This document shows positions 12,401 to 20,688 of a stretch of 64,000 bases of DNA, piece after piece. This stretch comes from Endomychus coccineus (taxonomy: Eukaryota > Arthropoda > Insecta > Coleoptera > Endomychidae), in contig OY294068.1 in NCBI GenBank assembly GCA_958510875.1, positions 160,740,388 through 160,804,387 on the forward strand, given 5' to 3'. The number at the start of each line of letters is the position of its first letter. The first letter of the stretch is position 1. The position numbers were made by a program, and so were the translations under genes. The notes beneath the pieces were generated by a model. It saw nothing but the letters and a program-made list of their open reading frames with translations, ran no database searches and was not told the origin of the DNA.

Positions 12401-15400
12401 TTCATTCTCTAATTTAGTCAACTCCGATGGTGGCTACTTGGTAGCTGAAAGGTCCTCAGCACTTCAACAGTATTGTTTCTTATTTATTTATAGTGTTACA
12501 GTGTATCTACAGTGTGAACTCTGATGAGATATAATTAGTTTACTCCGATGATGGCTACTTGATAGCTGAAAGGTCGTCAGTACTTTAACAGTATCGTTCC
12601 TTATTTCTAGTATTATAGTGTATCCACAGTGTGAACTCTGATGAGATATGAAAGGAGGCATTTGACCGGAGAAACGATAGTCGAATCGATACTAGAAACG
12701 GATAAAGCTGGATGTTGATCAATTATATTCTCAATTAAAATAATAGGTCTCCAGAGTTCATGGGCCAAGTTTTTAGATCTGCGGCATTCTCAACAAAATC
12801 TAGATGGGACAACAATTCTAATGAAAATCACTAATTTTATGATTTATATTTCCTATTACTCTATAAAATTTGTCTTCAATAATTGAAGATATAAGCTTCT
12901 TCGAATATCTATCCCTTGGAAGGTGTCAATGATGTGGAATGTTTGATTGTGAGTGCCAATAATGTTAACCTCAAACCATATTTTCTCTTTTCCGATGCGA
13001 TTCCACCAAAGTAAAAATAGAGAGGAACAAGTTTTTAAAAAACTATCTCCATTTACAAAATGGATGAGCTTATGAGTTTATCCGATGATAGCATAAGTAA
13101 CAAAATAAGTTCAATGTATTCGTTAATTGAAATAAGCATCACATATATCATGCAGAAAAGGTGAACTATTTTCGATCATCAAGAATTTTCTCAAGCAAAT
13201 TCCAAAAAACCAATTATGGGATTAGTTTTCATTCTATCTCTAACTGAAACTGTGTTCATATTATCAGGTTCCTGATCCTACCTCCAGAAATGTTGCATCC
13301 ACGGTATAATATAATAGTAATGCGTCTCGTATACTGTTATACATGACTTATATATAAAAATTCTCGGGAAATAGGTCACATTAACACTTTGTCTTAGATA
13401 TTCGTCTTTACGTACGTTTCGGTCTCACGACCATCATCAGAAGACTCACTATATCTAAAAAGGGGGTTTACTAAAACTAATTATAACACAAGCGTCCAAA
13501 TCGCACAATTTAACTTCAATCAAAAGAGCCCACGCCGTCGAAACGAACAGAACTACGAATAATCGAAATTGTATCGTCAGTATTAAAGTATAAAAAATTT
13601 TTTTGTATTAAGAATCCGCTATTCAGTAATATTATTAAAATATATGAGTGCATATTGATTGGTATTCTCACAACAACTGAGAAGAACGAAGTTATTTGTC
13701 AAGTATCTACTTTCGAAACCAGATGTGTAGGATTTATGAGTAGGTACTTAAGAACGGTTTCAGACCTGTACTGGAAAATTAGAATTACGAATTCTTCCTG
13801 AAAACATTTTCAACAATTATAAAGACGTATGTAAGAATTTGCAAGAGATTATTTAATCAAATTAGTAAAAATATGACTTAGATTTTGTGTGTCTACCTTA
13901 TGATTTACAGATTTGGGGTCCCGTTTTATGTGAATCATCTCCAGGATAGATCTTTTATAATAATTGGTTTCCTTAGTTAAGATATTAACATTTTTGTAAT
14001 CAAATTGATGGTTATAATCAAAGCAATGCTTAGCAAGGGCGGTGGAATTTTCTAAGTTGTTATTTCTTGTGCTATATTTATGGCCGTACATTCTTTTTTG
14101 TAAATATTGCTTAGAGATTCCAGTATAGGTTCCATCACAATCTAAACAATTCAATTTATACACTGTGTGGGTTTGTTTATCTTTGGGTATTAAAGGTTTT
14201 AGATTTGAGGAATATTTCCCAACACAGTTAGTAGGTTTATGCGCAACATTTATATCATACTTTTTCAAACATTTTTTGATTTTCTCTGAGGTCATTATAG
14301 ATTTTGTTTATTCTTTCTTTAATGATAGGATTGAAAAAAGTTTTTGGGTAGCCATTCAATTCTAGTGTATTACGAACAATTCTTAAATTTTTGGGGCGGT
14401 CATCTACGTGGGACAATTTTATCGCGCGATCTGTAAGGCTGTTTATGACACTTTTTTTATAACAAGCTGGTGCAACGGAATTGAAGTGAAGATAACGTTG
14501 AGACCATACTTCTTTAGTAAACCAAGAGGTTTTTATTTTTCCATCTGCATCATGCCTAATGTTCATATCTAGGAAATTTATGTTATTGTTTAATTCTATT
14601 TCACAAGTGAATTGAAGTTTACAGTGGAAATTGTTAAATTTATCAATTACATATTGAATTTTATCGTTGGGAACACACATAAGGCAATCATCCACATACC
14701 GTTTAAAGAATACAGGCCGAAAATCTAATGAACTCATAACAGATTCCTCTAGGCACTCCATAACGAGGTTAGCAATGGTAGCTGAAATAGGAGATCCCAT
14801 TGCTGTGCCGAATATTCATCCAAAAAATTGCTCACCATACTGAAAGTATGTGCATTCTAAACAAAATTTTACAGCATTTATAAATTCCGATTGATCTAGA
14901 GGTGTGTGGTTTTTAATGTCTGCCCAACGTTTTTTGATGCTATTCAATGCCAAAGCAACAGGTATATTTGTAAATAAAGGAACAACATCCAAGGAAATCA
15001 GTTGATGGTTTACGGGTACGGATTGATTTTTTATAAATTCATTAAAGTGCCATGAATCTTTTACAAAGAATTCATTTTTTTCTATTATATTATTGATAGA
15101 TTTTGATAGAAATTTTGATAAATTGTAAGTAGGCGCTCCAATATTACTAACAATGGGTCTTAGAGGTATATCTTTTTTATGTAGTTTGGGAAGCCCATAG
15201 ATATAAGGTGCTAGCCCATTATGGCAAATTAATTTATTTTTTAATTAAATAGGGATTATCTTATTCTTATGCCATTTATTTATCAATTTATTCATGTTGT
15301 TTTGTACTGATGAAGTAGGATCAGATTTCAATTTTTCATAAGTTGTTTCATCATTTAAAAGGTTTCCTATTTTGTTTTCATAGTCATTTCTATGCATTAT

Positions 15401-18400
15401 GACGGTTTTATTACATTTATCCGCGTTCAAAACTAATATTTGAGGGTTAGCATCTAAGAAATCTTTCGTAATTTTTGTATGATAGTTAAAACGATTCTTT
15501 GCAATCCCTACCTCTGCCTTCTGTTTGTTCTTTTTGTTTGTCAAGATGTTACAAACTTTGTTTCTAATTTCGTTTTTCTCTTCAAGAATCTTATTCTTAT
15601 TGTTATACATGGCGAAAGCAAAGCCCAAGTCTGTGAACTTACAACTCTTACCGCAGGTCGAATGCAAGAGGTGCTAAACGGCGAAAACGATGATGAGCTG
15701 ATAATTTTTTTATTCTTTTACAGACATGTAATGTGAACAAATTCATTATGTATCTGAGCTCTGATCAGGACTGAACTCTCGAAGATTATGACACTTTTCT
15801 AAGCTATCGTCTATTTCTATATTTCTACAATGAATTATAGAATGTGCTATTCGAGCTAAAGAGTGAGACATCAGTTAAGTTTATTTTTATTTTCTCTTAG
15901 ATTATTAAATTATCTAATAAAACACACTTTTCATGATTTTTTGACAAATGTCAAGTAAAAGTAAAACAATTGTATGGATGGATAGCGCTATTAACAACAG
16001 AACAACTCATTTCAATCACCCAAACTTACTACGAAAATCCAGGATTCGCAAAATTGTCGAATTTCATCTATAGAAGAATGCAATTCAATACCTGAAGAAC
16101 AAAATTTGTTTAGAAATTGAAGAAGTGAATTCATTTTTATTGGGAAAATTTTGACTTTCGAATACAGGCCTGTAAACAGAGTGGTAGTGGCTATATGAAT
16201 GATATCATTTTCACATCTAATTGTAAAAGAATTAACAATTGTAAAAGATTCCCAATAAAAATTTCCGATCTTTATTCATGATATGTGGTTTATTTTTTTC
16301 TTTGAAAAAGAAACTAATAAATGAATCACCCTGCACAGTGTTTCTATCATCCAAAATGCAAAAAATTGCAAATAATCTGTGCAGCATTGAAAAACTGGAA
16401 GGATTGGTGAAACAAATTCTAAAGAAAATATTCTTTGGGAGCTCTTGGGGGTTATAGAGTTTTTTTTCATTGAATATGGGCATAAATTTACAAATTGCTA
16501 AATTAACTCTACTTATAGATTACAATGTAGATTAAATATGAATATGGAAATATATGGTCTTATCTATCTCAGTAATATTCATTGTTTAGGAAAAACTATA
16601 CTTGTATACGGCAGAAACAACTTGTACATAATAATCAGACAGCGATTTAAGATATTCTAACTGTAAGGAATTAAGCAGTTGTGTAAACAGGAGTCTTTCA
16701 CTCATTTTGCCATGTATTGGTGAACACAGTAAATAGTTAATATCAATAAATATTGATATTATGCAACTTTCCAAATAATAATAAAAACATCTAACACTCA
16801 GAAATTCAGAATTTTTGACTTGACTATTGTCCACCTAAGTTCGTCAATTTATCCAATTTGCGCCATATAGCTCCTCTCACATCCGACCGTAGTGACCCTG
16901 CTGCAAGAGTTGTAAGTTCACAGACTTGGGCTACGCTTTTAATATACGAGACGCATTACCATTATATTATATCGTGGTTGCACCTAAAGAGGGTACCTGA
17001 CATGTGGTGGAGGCGCCGGGACCGATATATAATGACCAAGTTCTTTTGAATTGGTTTTGCTATTCAATAAATGGAGAATTAGAAACTACATTCCCCCCTT
17101 CATGAAGCTTGCAATCGAATATAGAGGTGCTGAAAGTTATACCAAGAAGTTAGGAGTCAATGAATGATATGGCGAGGTGATTCCAAATGGTGTAATTGTA
17201 AGATAACTCACCAGATATTTTTTAGCTTTGGGTGATACCGAATCACCCAATTTCAACTCAGCAGCCCACTGCATAGTTTCTGAAACTGTGAATAATTGAT
17301 CTAGGTTATCTTCTTGTAAAATATAGCGGGAATGTTTATTATACTGCTTTGGATCTCCTCTCCGATCTGGTAAACCTTCACTTGTGAGATGGCCTGCTAC
17401 TCCTGTTGTCCTGTTTAGGAAAACATGACTAGTAATTGCCAAAACATTTCCGACAAATGGTTGTGTAGTTAGTGTTAGTGGTAAAATTTAAATTCAAATC
17501 CACCCATTGGGTTCCAACCACATCAATATGCAGTGTGGACAAAATTAATGAAGGATGACTAAACCTCGTGAATATGTGTACCAATATTCAACAATTAGCG
17601 AATGCTTCAAGCAATCTCGTACGGGAATTATGATTCACATTCGGAGAATATTATAGAAAAATGAGTTATTATCGAAAATTGTTAAATATCTACATTTGTA
17701 TCATCAATAAAAACATAGTATACAATGGAAGATGACTATCGATTTGGGAATATTTCATTGCCGTAACATTTTGAGAGGTAAACAAATGTAACCCCAAAAT
17801 CAATGTATTGCTACATCATATCGGGACATCAAAAATTATCTTGGTCAAGGGTGCTTGTGGAATCTAAAACGTGTGTCTTTACTTGTGTCAAATTAATTAA
17901 TTTGATGTTTCTAAAAGTGCGAAATTTCGCAATTTTATACGAATGTTATAACACTCAGAAGTCTCTAGCGCTTCAGACTCCGGGATTTTCACTTGGCCTA
18001 TCGAAATCAGAAGGTTCGAATTATCTAAAAACATAATTGCATGAACGCCAGACGTCCTATGTAATTAGCTACGAACGAAATCATTTTGACGTTTCCCTCG
18101 AGAAGCTCGCTACGTGTCAGTTGAGACCTGAGAATACCTGCTTCTATTTTAATTAAATTTTCCTATTTAAACGAAATTTTTGGAAAAAAGAAGGGCCGTC
18201 GGGTGGGTATCGCGACTAAATCTAACTACATGGAGCGAAAACGGTACGCAAAAGCCCTCGTAAAGAAGTTCTATGTTCCTAACTTTTGCACTTTTCTAAC
18301 TCGCGAACTACGGGCTTCTCACGTGAACGTCATTCCATTTATCGAAAATTAACTATTTTAAAACCGTTTTTGACCCGGTTTGTGACTATCCCGACCTTTT

Positions 18401-20688
18401 AAAAGGTTCAAAGTTAACATTTCGACAATTTTTATTACTATATTAATTTGTATTCATTATTGTTTTACAACTGAAATAAATAGGTATTTGTAGGTTATTG
18501 ATGATGTCCGTGTGACAGTGACATAATTATTTCAAACGTAAACTAAGACATACGTTTTATATTCCACAACGACCTTGGCCAAGATACTTTTTGATATCCC
18601 GGTATAATAAATACTATCAACAATAAGTTGCTGAAATAACACCAATACACAAAACTGGGAATGAAGTGTCACCTGATAATTATAGGCAAATATCTCTCAT
18701 TTGAAATTTTGCAAAAAATTTTGAAACACTAATTCACTTCAAATAATGTCGAATAACCAATTTGGTTCTAAAAAAATATGGGCACTAACAATGCAATCAT
18801 CGAAATGATCGAAAAGCTATATTCTGAACTTGTTCAGAGCAGACCATTAGCAGTTGTTGTTCTTGATCTTGCGAAAGCATTCGACAGACTAAACCAAGCA
18901 CTACTGATTGAAAATTAGAAAATTGTGGAATCAGAGGTATCACACTTGAACTAATTGAACGTTATCTACAAAATAAAAAACAAATGGTCAGGATGAATGA
19001 AACAAAAAGTGGTTGTAAATACAGGAGTATCACAAGGAACTGTTCTAGGCCTCCCATTATTCATTATCTACATAAACGACATGATAGTCCTTTTCGAGAA
19101 ATGTAAAATTTTACATACCCAGATGACACAGTACTTATTGCATCAGCAGATACTTGGGAAGAGCTGGAGAAACTATTGCAAAAACAGCTTGAATACTTGG
19201 AAGATTGGTAGATCATAATAAACTAGCACCTAATATCAATAAAACTGTATGTCTTAATGTAACAAACTATAATGATACATTATCACAATTTTTTGATCTG
19301 GAATTGGATGAAGAGGTAATGAGTCAATGATACCAAATATCTTGGGATTATAATTGATGAAAATCTATGATGGAAAGATCATGTACAAAATTTAGTGAAA
19401 AGAGTGAGTTCCATTCATGTGATATATGAATTGAGCAGAAATAATACTCAATCCAAAGAATTTACTGTCAATTGTATATGGCTTATATTATAGCGTGGTC
19501 ACATATGGTATCCTTGCTTGGGGAATGGTTAATATCACAGTGAAGAAATCAATATTTAACATGCATAAAAGAATTATCAGAATTGAGATTTTCATATCAT
19601 CGGGAAAGCAGGATTTCATAGATTTAACATGGTAAACAATTTCCGACAGGTGGGTCAGCAGGAACAGAGGTTCCAACACCTAGCCTTGGGATACATCACT
19701 CAGAACGCTTACTTTAGAGAAGAAAGAGTCTTAAATCTAACACGGGAGCTTCTGTTCGGGAGGGAGCCTGAAATATAGGCCACATTGTAGCAAATTGGCC
19801 AGCAAGAGATTATCTTTGGGTAAACGATCAAAATTCCCAGAAAAATCTAGGTGTACTACATCAATAGGTAGCTTCTTATCTAGAGCTGATGACCACTCAT
19901 TTCAGTAGATTGGTAACAACAGAATGGCCAGAGAGGAAGCCATGTAGTTCCTCGGGTATAGCTTGGTGATACAGAAAAATTATAGCATTTGTTTAGTAAT
20001 GGATCCCATAACCTTGACTATAATATGAGTACGCTTACTAGTCTTCAATTTTCTGGATTCAATTTGTCACCATTTTTATATACAGGTGTTATCGACGAAG
20101 AGACAGGTGTTATCGACGATTTTTGGTGATAGAATGGTAGGTATTTGTTGGAAAACTTCAATCTGTGTATTTGAATTGGAAGAAGTTCAGCTACCTGCTC
20201 TCTATTTTCACATAGATTTCCATTTTCATTTCGTATCGTTGGTATACTGACCTTTGACGACATGGTAGACACGTATTTATAAAGTTGGTTTCTATTGGTT
20301 TTCTATTGGCCTGCCAAGTTTTCCGCGTATCTAAATTTATCTCCCTGGACAAAGAATTGGAAAACTTTCTATGTTCGGAGTAATCGGCAAGATTTTTCGA
20401 CCTTAGATACTTTTCCATAGACGATTTCTATGTTTATGCGTATCGTATCTTGCAACCAACTGTATCATATAGTGAACTTTTTTATTCTAATGCAAAATGT
20501 GGTACAATTCACTATCATCACTGAATTATGATCTGATTCTAATGTATTGTGCTATATTCAAAATACTCACTGCAATCCTGTAAGAATATTCAGAAGGGAT
20601 GTCTTGCCTGCACCGGAAGGTCCCATGATAGCGGTCAATTCCCCGGATCGGAACGTTCCTGATACTCCATCGATGATAGTTTTCCGTT
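372..20688 (-). CDS. ABC transporter subfamily G gene, partial, six exons (span)
   Basis: This is the span of an ABCG half-transporter gene; the six exons are listed separately. Spliced lengths are 118, 199, 146, 239, 90 and 122 nt, about 304 codons. Every junction keeps frame and uses GT/AG borders. The order Walker A, Q-loop, signature, Walker B, D-loop, H-loop, NPADY, linker is that of ABCG proteins, and no exon has a stop codon. ABCG1/4-type proteins pair into membrane exporters, often of sterols or lipids; the substrate here cannot be told. The amino terminus and the six-helix membrane domain are missing: the former lies upstream of 20.7 kb, the latter beyond the window edge. Introns of about 3.2, 6.7, 3.3, 6.0 and 0.2 kb are filled with transposons. 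The exons are clean, so I take the gene as functional. The assignment to ABCG1/4 rather than another G branch is inference. Confidence 0.85.
697..786 (-). CDS. ABCG linker exon ([10 protein letters not shown])
   Basis: This 90-nt exon is too short for ORF callers. It opens after TCTCAATTTCAG and reads [15 protein letters not shown] ... [10 protein letters not shown] before a GTACGT donor. '[10 protein letters not shown]' follows NPADY in ABCG proteins and starts the linker between nucleotide-binding and membrane domains. Its phases (two bases in, one base out) match exactly the flanking exons at 6817-7055 and 372-493. Confidence 0.87.
787..1473. other. ABCG intron, no other feature seen
   Basis: Unique-looking AT-rich intron sequence between the linker exon and a MITE. 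I see no coding or structural signal. Confidence 0.5.
1474..1611 (-). mobile_element. MITE family E, copy 1
   Basis: This shares CTAATAGTTCTAGACAGCT and a 'CATCTACGA' block in the same order with copies near 40.0, 40.3 and 45.6 kb. It has no coding capacity. It is the reverse orientation of the 45.6 kb copy. Superfamily unknown. Confidence 0.5.
1640..2300 (+). pseudogene. LINE family J fragment 1 (reverse transcriptase)
   Basis: Fragmentary reverse transcriptase of a Jockey/CR1-like non-LTR retrotransposon. It contains [32 protein letters not shown] (the conserved 'Y.FR...ST' RT block), a shifted '[12 protein letters not shown]'-like region, and the distal block [18 protein letters not shown] with [15 protein letters not shown]. 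Frameshifts and an internal deletion remove the FADD region. The same family recurs at 5.1, 5.4, 30-33, 60 and 62 kb. It lies in an ABCG intron. Confidence 0.8.
2301..2486. other. Short unclassified flank of foldback element A
   Basis: Slightly GC-richer sequence between LINE fragment J1 and element A. It may be the tail of an RNase H-type LINE, but no conserved residue supports that firmly. Confidence 0.3.
2717..3100 (+). repeat. Element A left arm: three ~150 bp tandem units
   Basis: Cores TTTTTTGGGTCGCTGA start at about 2717, 2860 and 3010. Each is followed by CCAGATTTACT and a GGGGTGGTGA block. The units continue directly into the coding remnant at about 3100. Confidence 0.85.
3100..3890 (+). 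pseudogene. C-terminal part of 'GCDTTS'/CXC-domain element protein
   Basis: The open frame from Met 3162 is 241 codons. Just upstream, in the +1 frame, [16 protein letters not shown] is readable, and a one-base change in the A run at 3144-3150 breaks the join. 'H/FALTGCDTTS..GKGK' followed by a WGW block and a CXC tail marks a repetitive metazoan protein family of unknown function. Its missing N-terminal half normally carries a DTDVL.LL motif, which I think resembles PIN/FEN nucleases (from memory, not tested). Seen here: [18 protein letters not shown], then the TSO1/tesmin-like CXC motif [17 protein letters not shown] ... [10 protein letters not shown] (residues ~150-187), and an acidic tail. 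CXC domains bind DNA. The copy is 5' truncated and frameshifted, so inactive. Confidence 0.7.
4060..4582 (-). repeat. Element A right arm: inverted tandem units
   Basis: Three complete units with 150 bp spacing and one truncated unit, in the opposite orientation to the left arm. Each carries TCAGCGACCCAAAAAAACC or a one-base variant of it. The fourth lacks its core through a small deletion at about 4582. Confidence 0.85.
4825..5000 (-). pseudogene. LINE RNase H fragment
   Basis: Minus-strand translation gives [17 protein letters not shown], the first RNase H strand with its catalytic Asp. A frameshift follows, then [16 protein letters not shown] and [10 protein letters not shown], the central RNase H block. 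This is the RNase H domain typical of I/LOA/R1-type LINEs. Its reading breaks off at element A (AATAGT then CCAGG), which suggests A inserted into it. Confidence 0.6.
5083..5345 (-). pseudogene. LINE family J fragment 2 (RT distal part)
   Basis: Minus-strand fragment of the J family. It contains [18 protein letters not shown], then [13 protein letters not shown] and [19 protein letters not shown]. It lies head to head with fragment J3 and forms a local inversion. Confidence 0.75.
5345..6365 (+). pseudogene. LINE family J fragment 3 with 3' end
   Basis: Decayed RT of the J family in several frames: [36 protein letters not shown] and GVPQG (the RT 'PQG' block), then [28 protein letters not shown] and [18 protein letters not shown]. 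It ends with the family 3' signature GGCTCACACGATGTTCTACG and an A-rich tail at about 6360. The region between PQG and VEFNATK, including FADD, is deleted, as in fragment J1. Confidence 0.8.
6366..6816. other. ABCG intron, nothing further seen
   Basis: AT-rich intron sequence between the J3 tail and the H-loop exon. Confidence 0.5.
6817..7055 (-). CDS. ABCG exon with D-loop and H-loop
   Basis: The exon reads [18 protein letters not shown], then [31 protein letters not shown], and ends [16 protein letters not shown] is the D-loop. CTIHQPS carries the switch His. '[10 protein letters not shown]' is the hallmark end of ABCG nucleotide-binding domains. The acceptor is TTCCATTCCAG and the donor is GTAAGT from 6816. 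Reading past the donor gives a short intronic extension that should not be annotated as coding. The exon leaves in phase 1. Confidence 0.92.
8481..8735 (-). pseudogene. PLE P3 RT-endonuclease connecting region
   Basis: Reads [35 protein letters not shown], the post-RT region of Penelope proteins. The last ~35 residues drift into a hydrophobic out-of-frame tail. Confidence 0.5.
8826..9095 (-). pseudogene. PLE P3 reverse transcriptase piece
   Basis: Contains [15 protein letters not shown] and IVMEDL of the PLE RT palm. The downstream catalytic YVDD segment is lost to a frameshift or deletion near 8880. Confidence 0.7.
9590..10346. other. ABCG intron, no feature seen
   Basis: AT-rich intron with homopolymer runs. 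No coding or repeat match to other parts of the window was noticed. Confidence 0.45.
10347..10492 (-). CDS. ABCG exon with ABC signature and Walker B
   Basis: Forty-eight codons read [10 protein letters not shown] ... [19 protein letters not shown] ... [18 protein letters not shown] is the ABC signature and IMFLDEPT is Walker B with the catalytic Glu. The acceptor is CTCTTCCAG, ending at 10493, and the donor is GTGAGT from 10346. The exon leaves with two bases (AC) that complete a Thr codon with the G that opens the next exon, giving the normal DEPTTGLDS junction. Confidence 0.92.
10713..10926 (+). pseudogene. Penelope-like GIY-YIG endonuclease fragment P4
   Basis: The plus strand reads SDFDISE, then [43 protein letters not shown] and a stop. 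The C-x2-C, 'YVGRT'-like and R..EH arrangement is the PLE GIY-YIG nuclease. The sequence differs from families P1 and P3, so it is a third PLE lineage. No matching RT is adjacent, so it is a 3' fragment. It lies antisense to the ABCG gene in the intron upstream of the signature exon. Confidence 0.75.
11050..12030 (-). pseudogene. Penelope-like element P2 (GIY-YIG end plus pseudo-LTR)
   Basis: The 11580-12030 segment is colinear with the GIY-YIG half of P1 (13850-14290) but full of substitutions and stops. The 11050-11340 segment is the same pseudo-LTR as the one 3' of P1 (CTCGGGAAATAGGTCAC ... CGTCTTTACGTATGTTTC ... AAACGAACAGA). P2 and P1 are in direct order on the minus strand, the usual tandem arrangement of PLEs. 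Confidence 0.75.
11146..11187 (-). ncRNA. Hammerhead ribozyme motif, PLE family 1 (copy in P2)
   Basis: On the minus strand: stem I GUCUU/AAGAC, core CUGAUGA, a weakened stem II (GUC/GAC), GAAAC, then a near-palindromic stem III region before a GUA cleavage triplet. The core is intact, but stem II has lost a pair relative to the copy at 13404. Confidence 0.6.
12262..12365 (+). mobile_element. Inverted PLE pseudo-LTR fragment with decayed hammerhead
   Basis: A plus-oriented copy of the family-1 pseudo-LTR end: GATGATGGTCGTGAAACCG, then AAACGTACGTTAAGAC, ending in GTGACCTATTTCCCAGAAAT. The invariant C of CUGAUGA is T here and stem I is lost, so the ribozyme should be inactive. It sits between P2 and P1 in the opposite orientation. 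Confidence 0.65.
12421..12462 (+). ncRNA. Hammerhead-like motif, family 2, repeat unit 1
   Basis: Core CCGATGG (variant of CUGAUGA), stem II GGCTAC-TTG-GTAGCT, then GAAA and a GGTCC stem III with a CUC site. The core has two changes, so activity is doubtful. Confidence 0.45.
12541..12583 (+). ncRNA. Hammerhead-like motif, family 2, repeat unit 2
   Basis: Core CCGATGA, stem II GGCTAC-TTG-ATAGCT, GAAA, then GGTCGTC. One core base differs from the consensus. It lies 121 bp from unit 1. Confidence 0.45.
12656..13350. other. No feature seen
   Basis: AT-rich ABCG intron sequence between PLE remnants. No conserved motif recognised. Confidence 0.4.
13352..13600 (-). mobile_element. Pseudo-LTR 3' of Penelope-like element P1
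   Basis: A ~250 bp block beginning TATAAAAATTCTCGGGAAAT, matching the blocks at 11.05 and 54.93 kb and a fragment at 61.56 kb. It is downstream of P1 on the same strand and carries the best-preserved hammerhead of the window. Confidence 0.75.
13404..13445 (-). ncRNA. Hammerhead ribozyme, PLE family 1
   Basis: The minus strand contains all invariant parts: stem I GUCUU/AAGAC, CUGAUGA, stem II GGUC-GUGA-GACC, GAAAC, and a GUA cleavage triplet. Stem III is only the palindrome ACGUACGU, which cannot fold well in one molecule but can pair in a dimer. This minimal form is known from hammerheads of Penelope-like elements. Cleavage would release unit-length RNA of the pseudo-LTR. Confidence 0.8.
13849..15667 (-). 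pseudogene. Penelope-like element P1: RT and GIY-YIG endonuclease
   Basis: The nearly complete coding region of a PLE, about 600 codons. In order: [35 protein letters not shown] and [10 protein letters not shown] (RT fingers/palm); [24 protein letters not shown] with the catalytic Asp pair; INFLDMNI; then [19 protein letters not shown] and KRMYGHKYS, the GIY-YIG nuclease with its CxxC. Disruptions are few: a stop and frameshift near 15240, a TGA near 14818, and a frameshift near 14270-14295 between RT and nuclease. PLEs copy themselves by target-primed reverse transcription. The 3' pseudo-LTR at 13352-13600 belongs to it. It sits in an ABCG intron in the sense orientation. Confidence 0.85.
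15740..16884. other. No gene seen
   Basis: AT-rich intron sequence. Short ORFs on the minus strand have no recognisable motif and look like chance. Confidence 0.45.
16885..16955 (+). pseudogene. PLE P1-family 5' scrap, inverted
   Basis: The string CAAGAGTTGTAAGTTCACAG, then ACTTGGGCTACGC, matches the first coding part of P1 (CKFTDLGF) but on the opposite strand. Only ~70 bp remain. Confidence 0.6.
17212..17410 (-). CDS. ABCG exon with Q-loop
   Basis: After one base that completes a split Gln codon, 66 codons read [12 protein letters not shown] ... [19 protein letters not shown] ... AAELKLG ... KAKKYL. 'ILQED' is the Q-loop that couples ATP binding to the membrane domain, and '[14 protein letters not shown]' is the conserved ABCG stretch after it. 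The acceptor is CAG at 17411-17413 and the donor is GTGAGT from 17211. The exon ends in phase 0, matching the next exon. Confidence 0.9.
17821..18602. mobile_element. TIR element family C, copy 1
   Basis: A 782 bp non-coding element with ~85 bp inverted ends (CGGGACATCAAAAATTATCT on the left, CCGGGATATCAAAAAGTATC on the right strand), flanked by TA. The interior holds an unusually GC-rich tract (GGGCCGTCGGGTGGG, TTCTCACGTGAACGTCATTC). It is homologous to copy 2 at 22916. There is no transposase, so it is non-autonomous. Confidence 0.75.
18640..19660 (+). pseudogene. LINE reverse transcriptase relic
   Basis: Decayed non-[23 protein letters not shown] (first catalytic Asp block), [19 protein letters not shown], then [14 protein letters not shown] (PQG block; Gln kept), a DDTVL region in another frame, WEELEKLLQ, and a '[13 protein letters not shown]' block near 19350. 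It is Jockey/RTE-like, with many frameshifts. Different family from J. Confidence 0.7.
19661..20044. other. No gene seen
   Basis: Sequence after the LINE relic; possibly its decayed 3' part. Confidence 0.35.
20045..20420 (-). pseudogene. Probable LINE linker remnant (between EN and RT)
   Basis: Overlapping minus-strand frames give [19 protein letters not shown], then [19 protein letters not shown] and AELL. 'IPTL.d.nG.l..d...vAelL' is the usual lead-in to a LINE RT. No RT block follows, so the call rests on this alone. Confidence 0.45.
20571..20688 (-). CDS. ABCG exon with Walker A motif
   Basis: The exon reads ...[19 protein letters not shown], then [27 protein letters not shown] is the P-loop that binds ATP phosphates, and the preceding '[13 protein letters not shown]' strand is diagnostic of ABCG proteins. 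The acceptor is the CAAG at 20689-20692 after a pyrimidine-rich tract. The donor is GTGAGT starting at 20570. The exon enters with two bases of a split codon and leaves in phase 2. An earlier exon must supply the amino terminus; I did not find it. Confidence 0.9.

Larger units (their letters stand above)
12409..12655 (+). repeat. Two direct 121 bp repeats with hammerhead-like cores
   Basis: Two head-to-tail units, spaced 121 bp, each running ACTCCGATG.TGGCTACTTG..AGCTGAAAGGTC ... AACAGTAT ... CAGTGTGAACTCTGATGAG. Related single copies occur at 27.27 and 42.03 kb. The 42 kb copy follows a PLE RT fragment, so this is probably a PLE pseudo-LTR in tandem. Confidence 0.65.
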
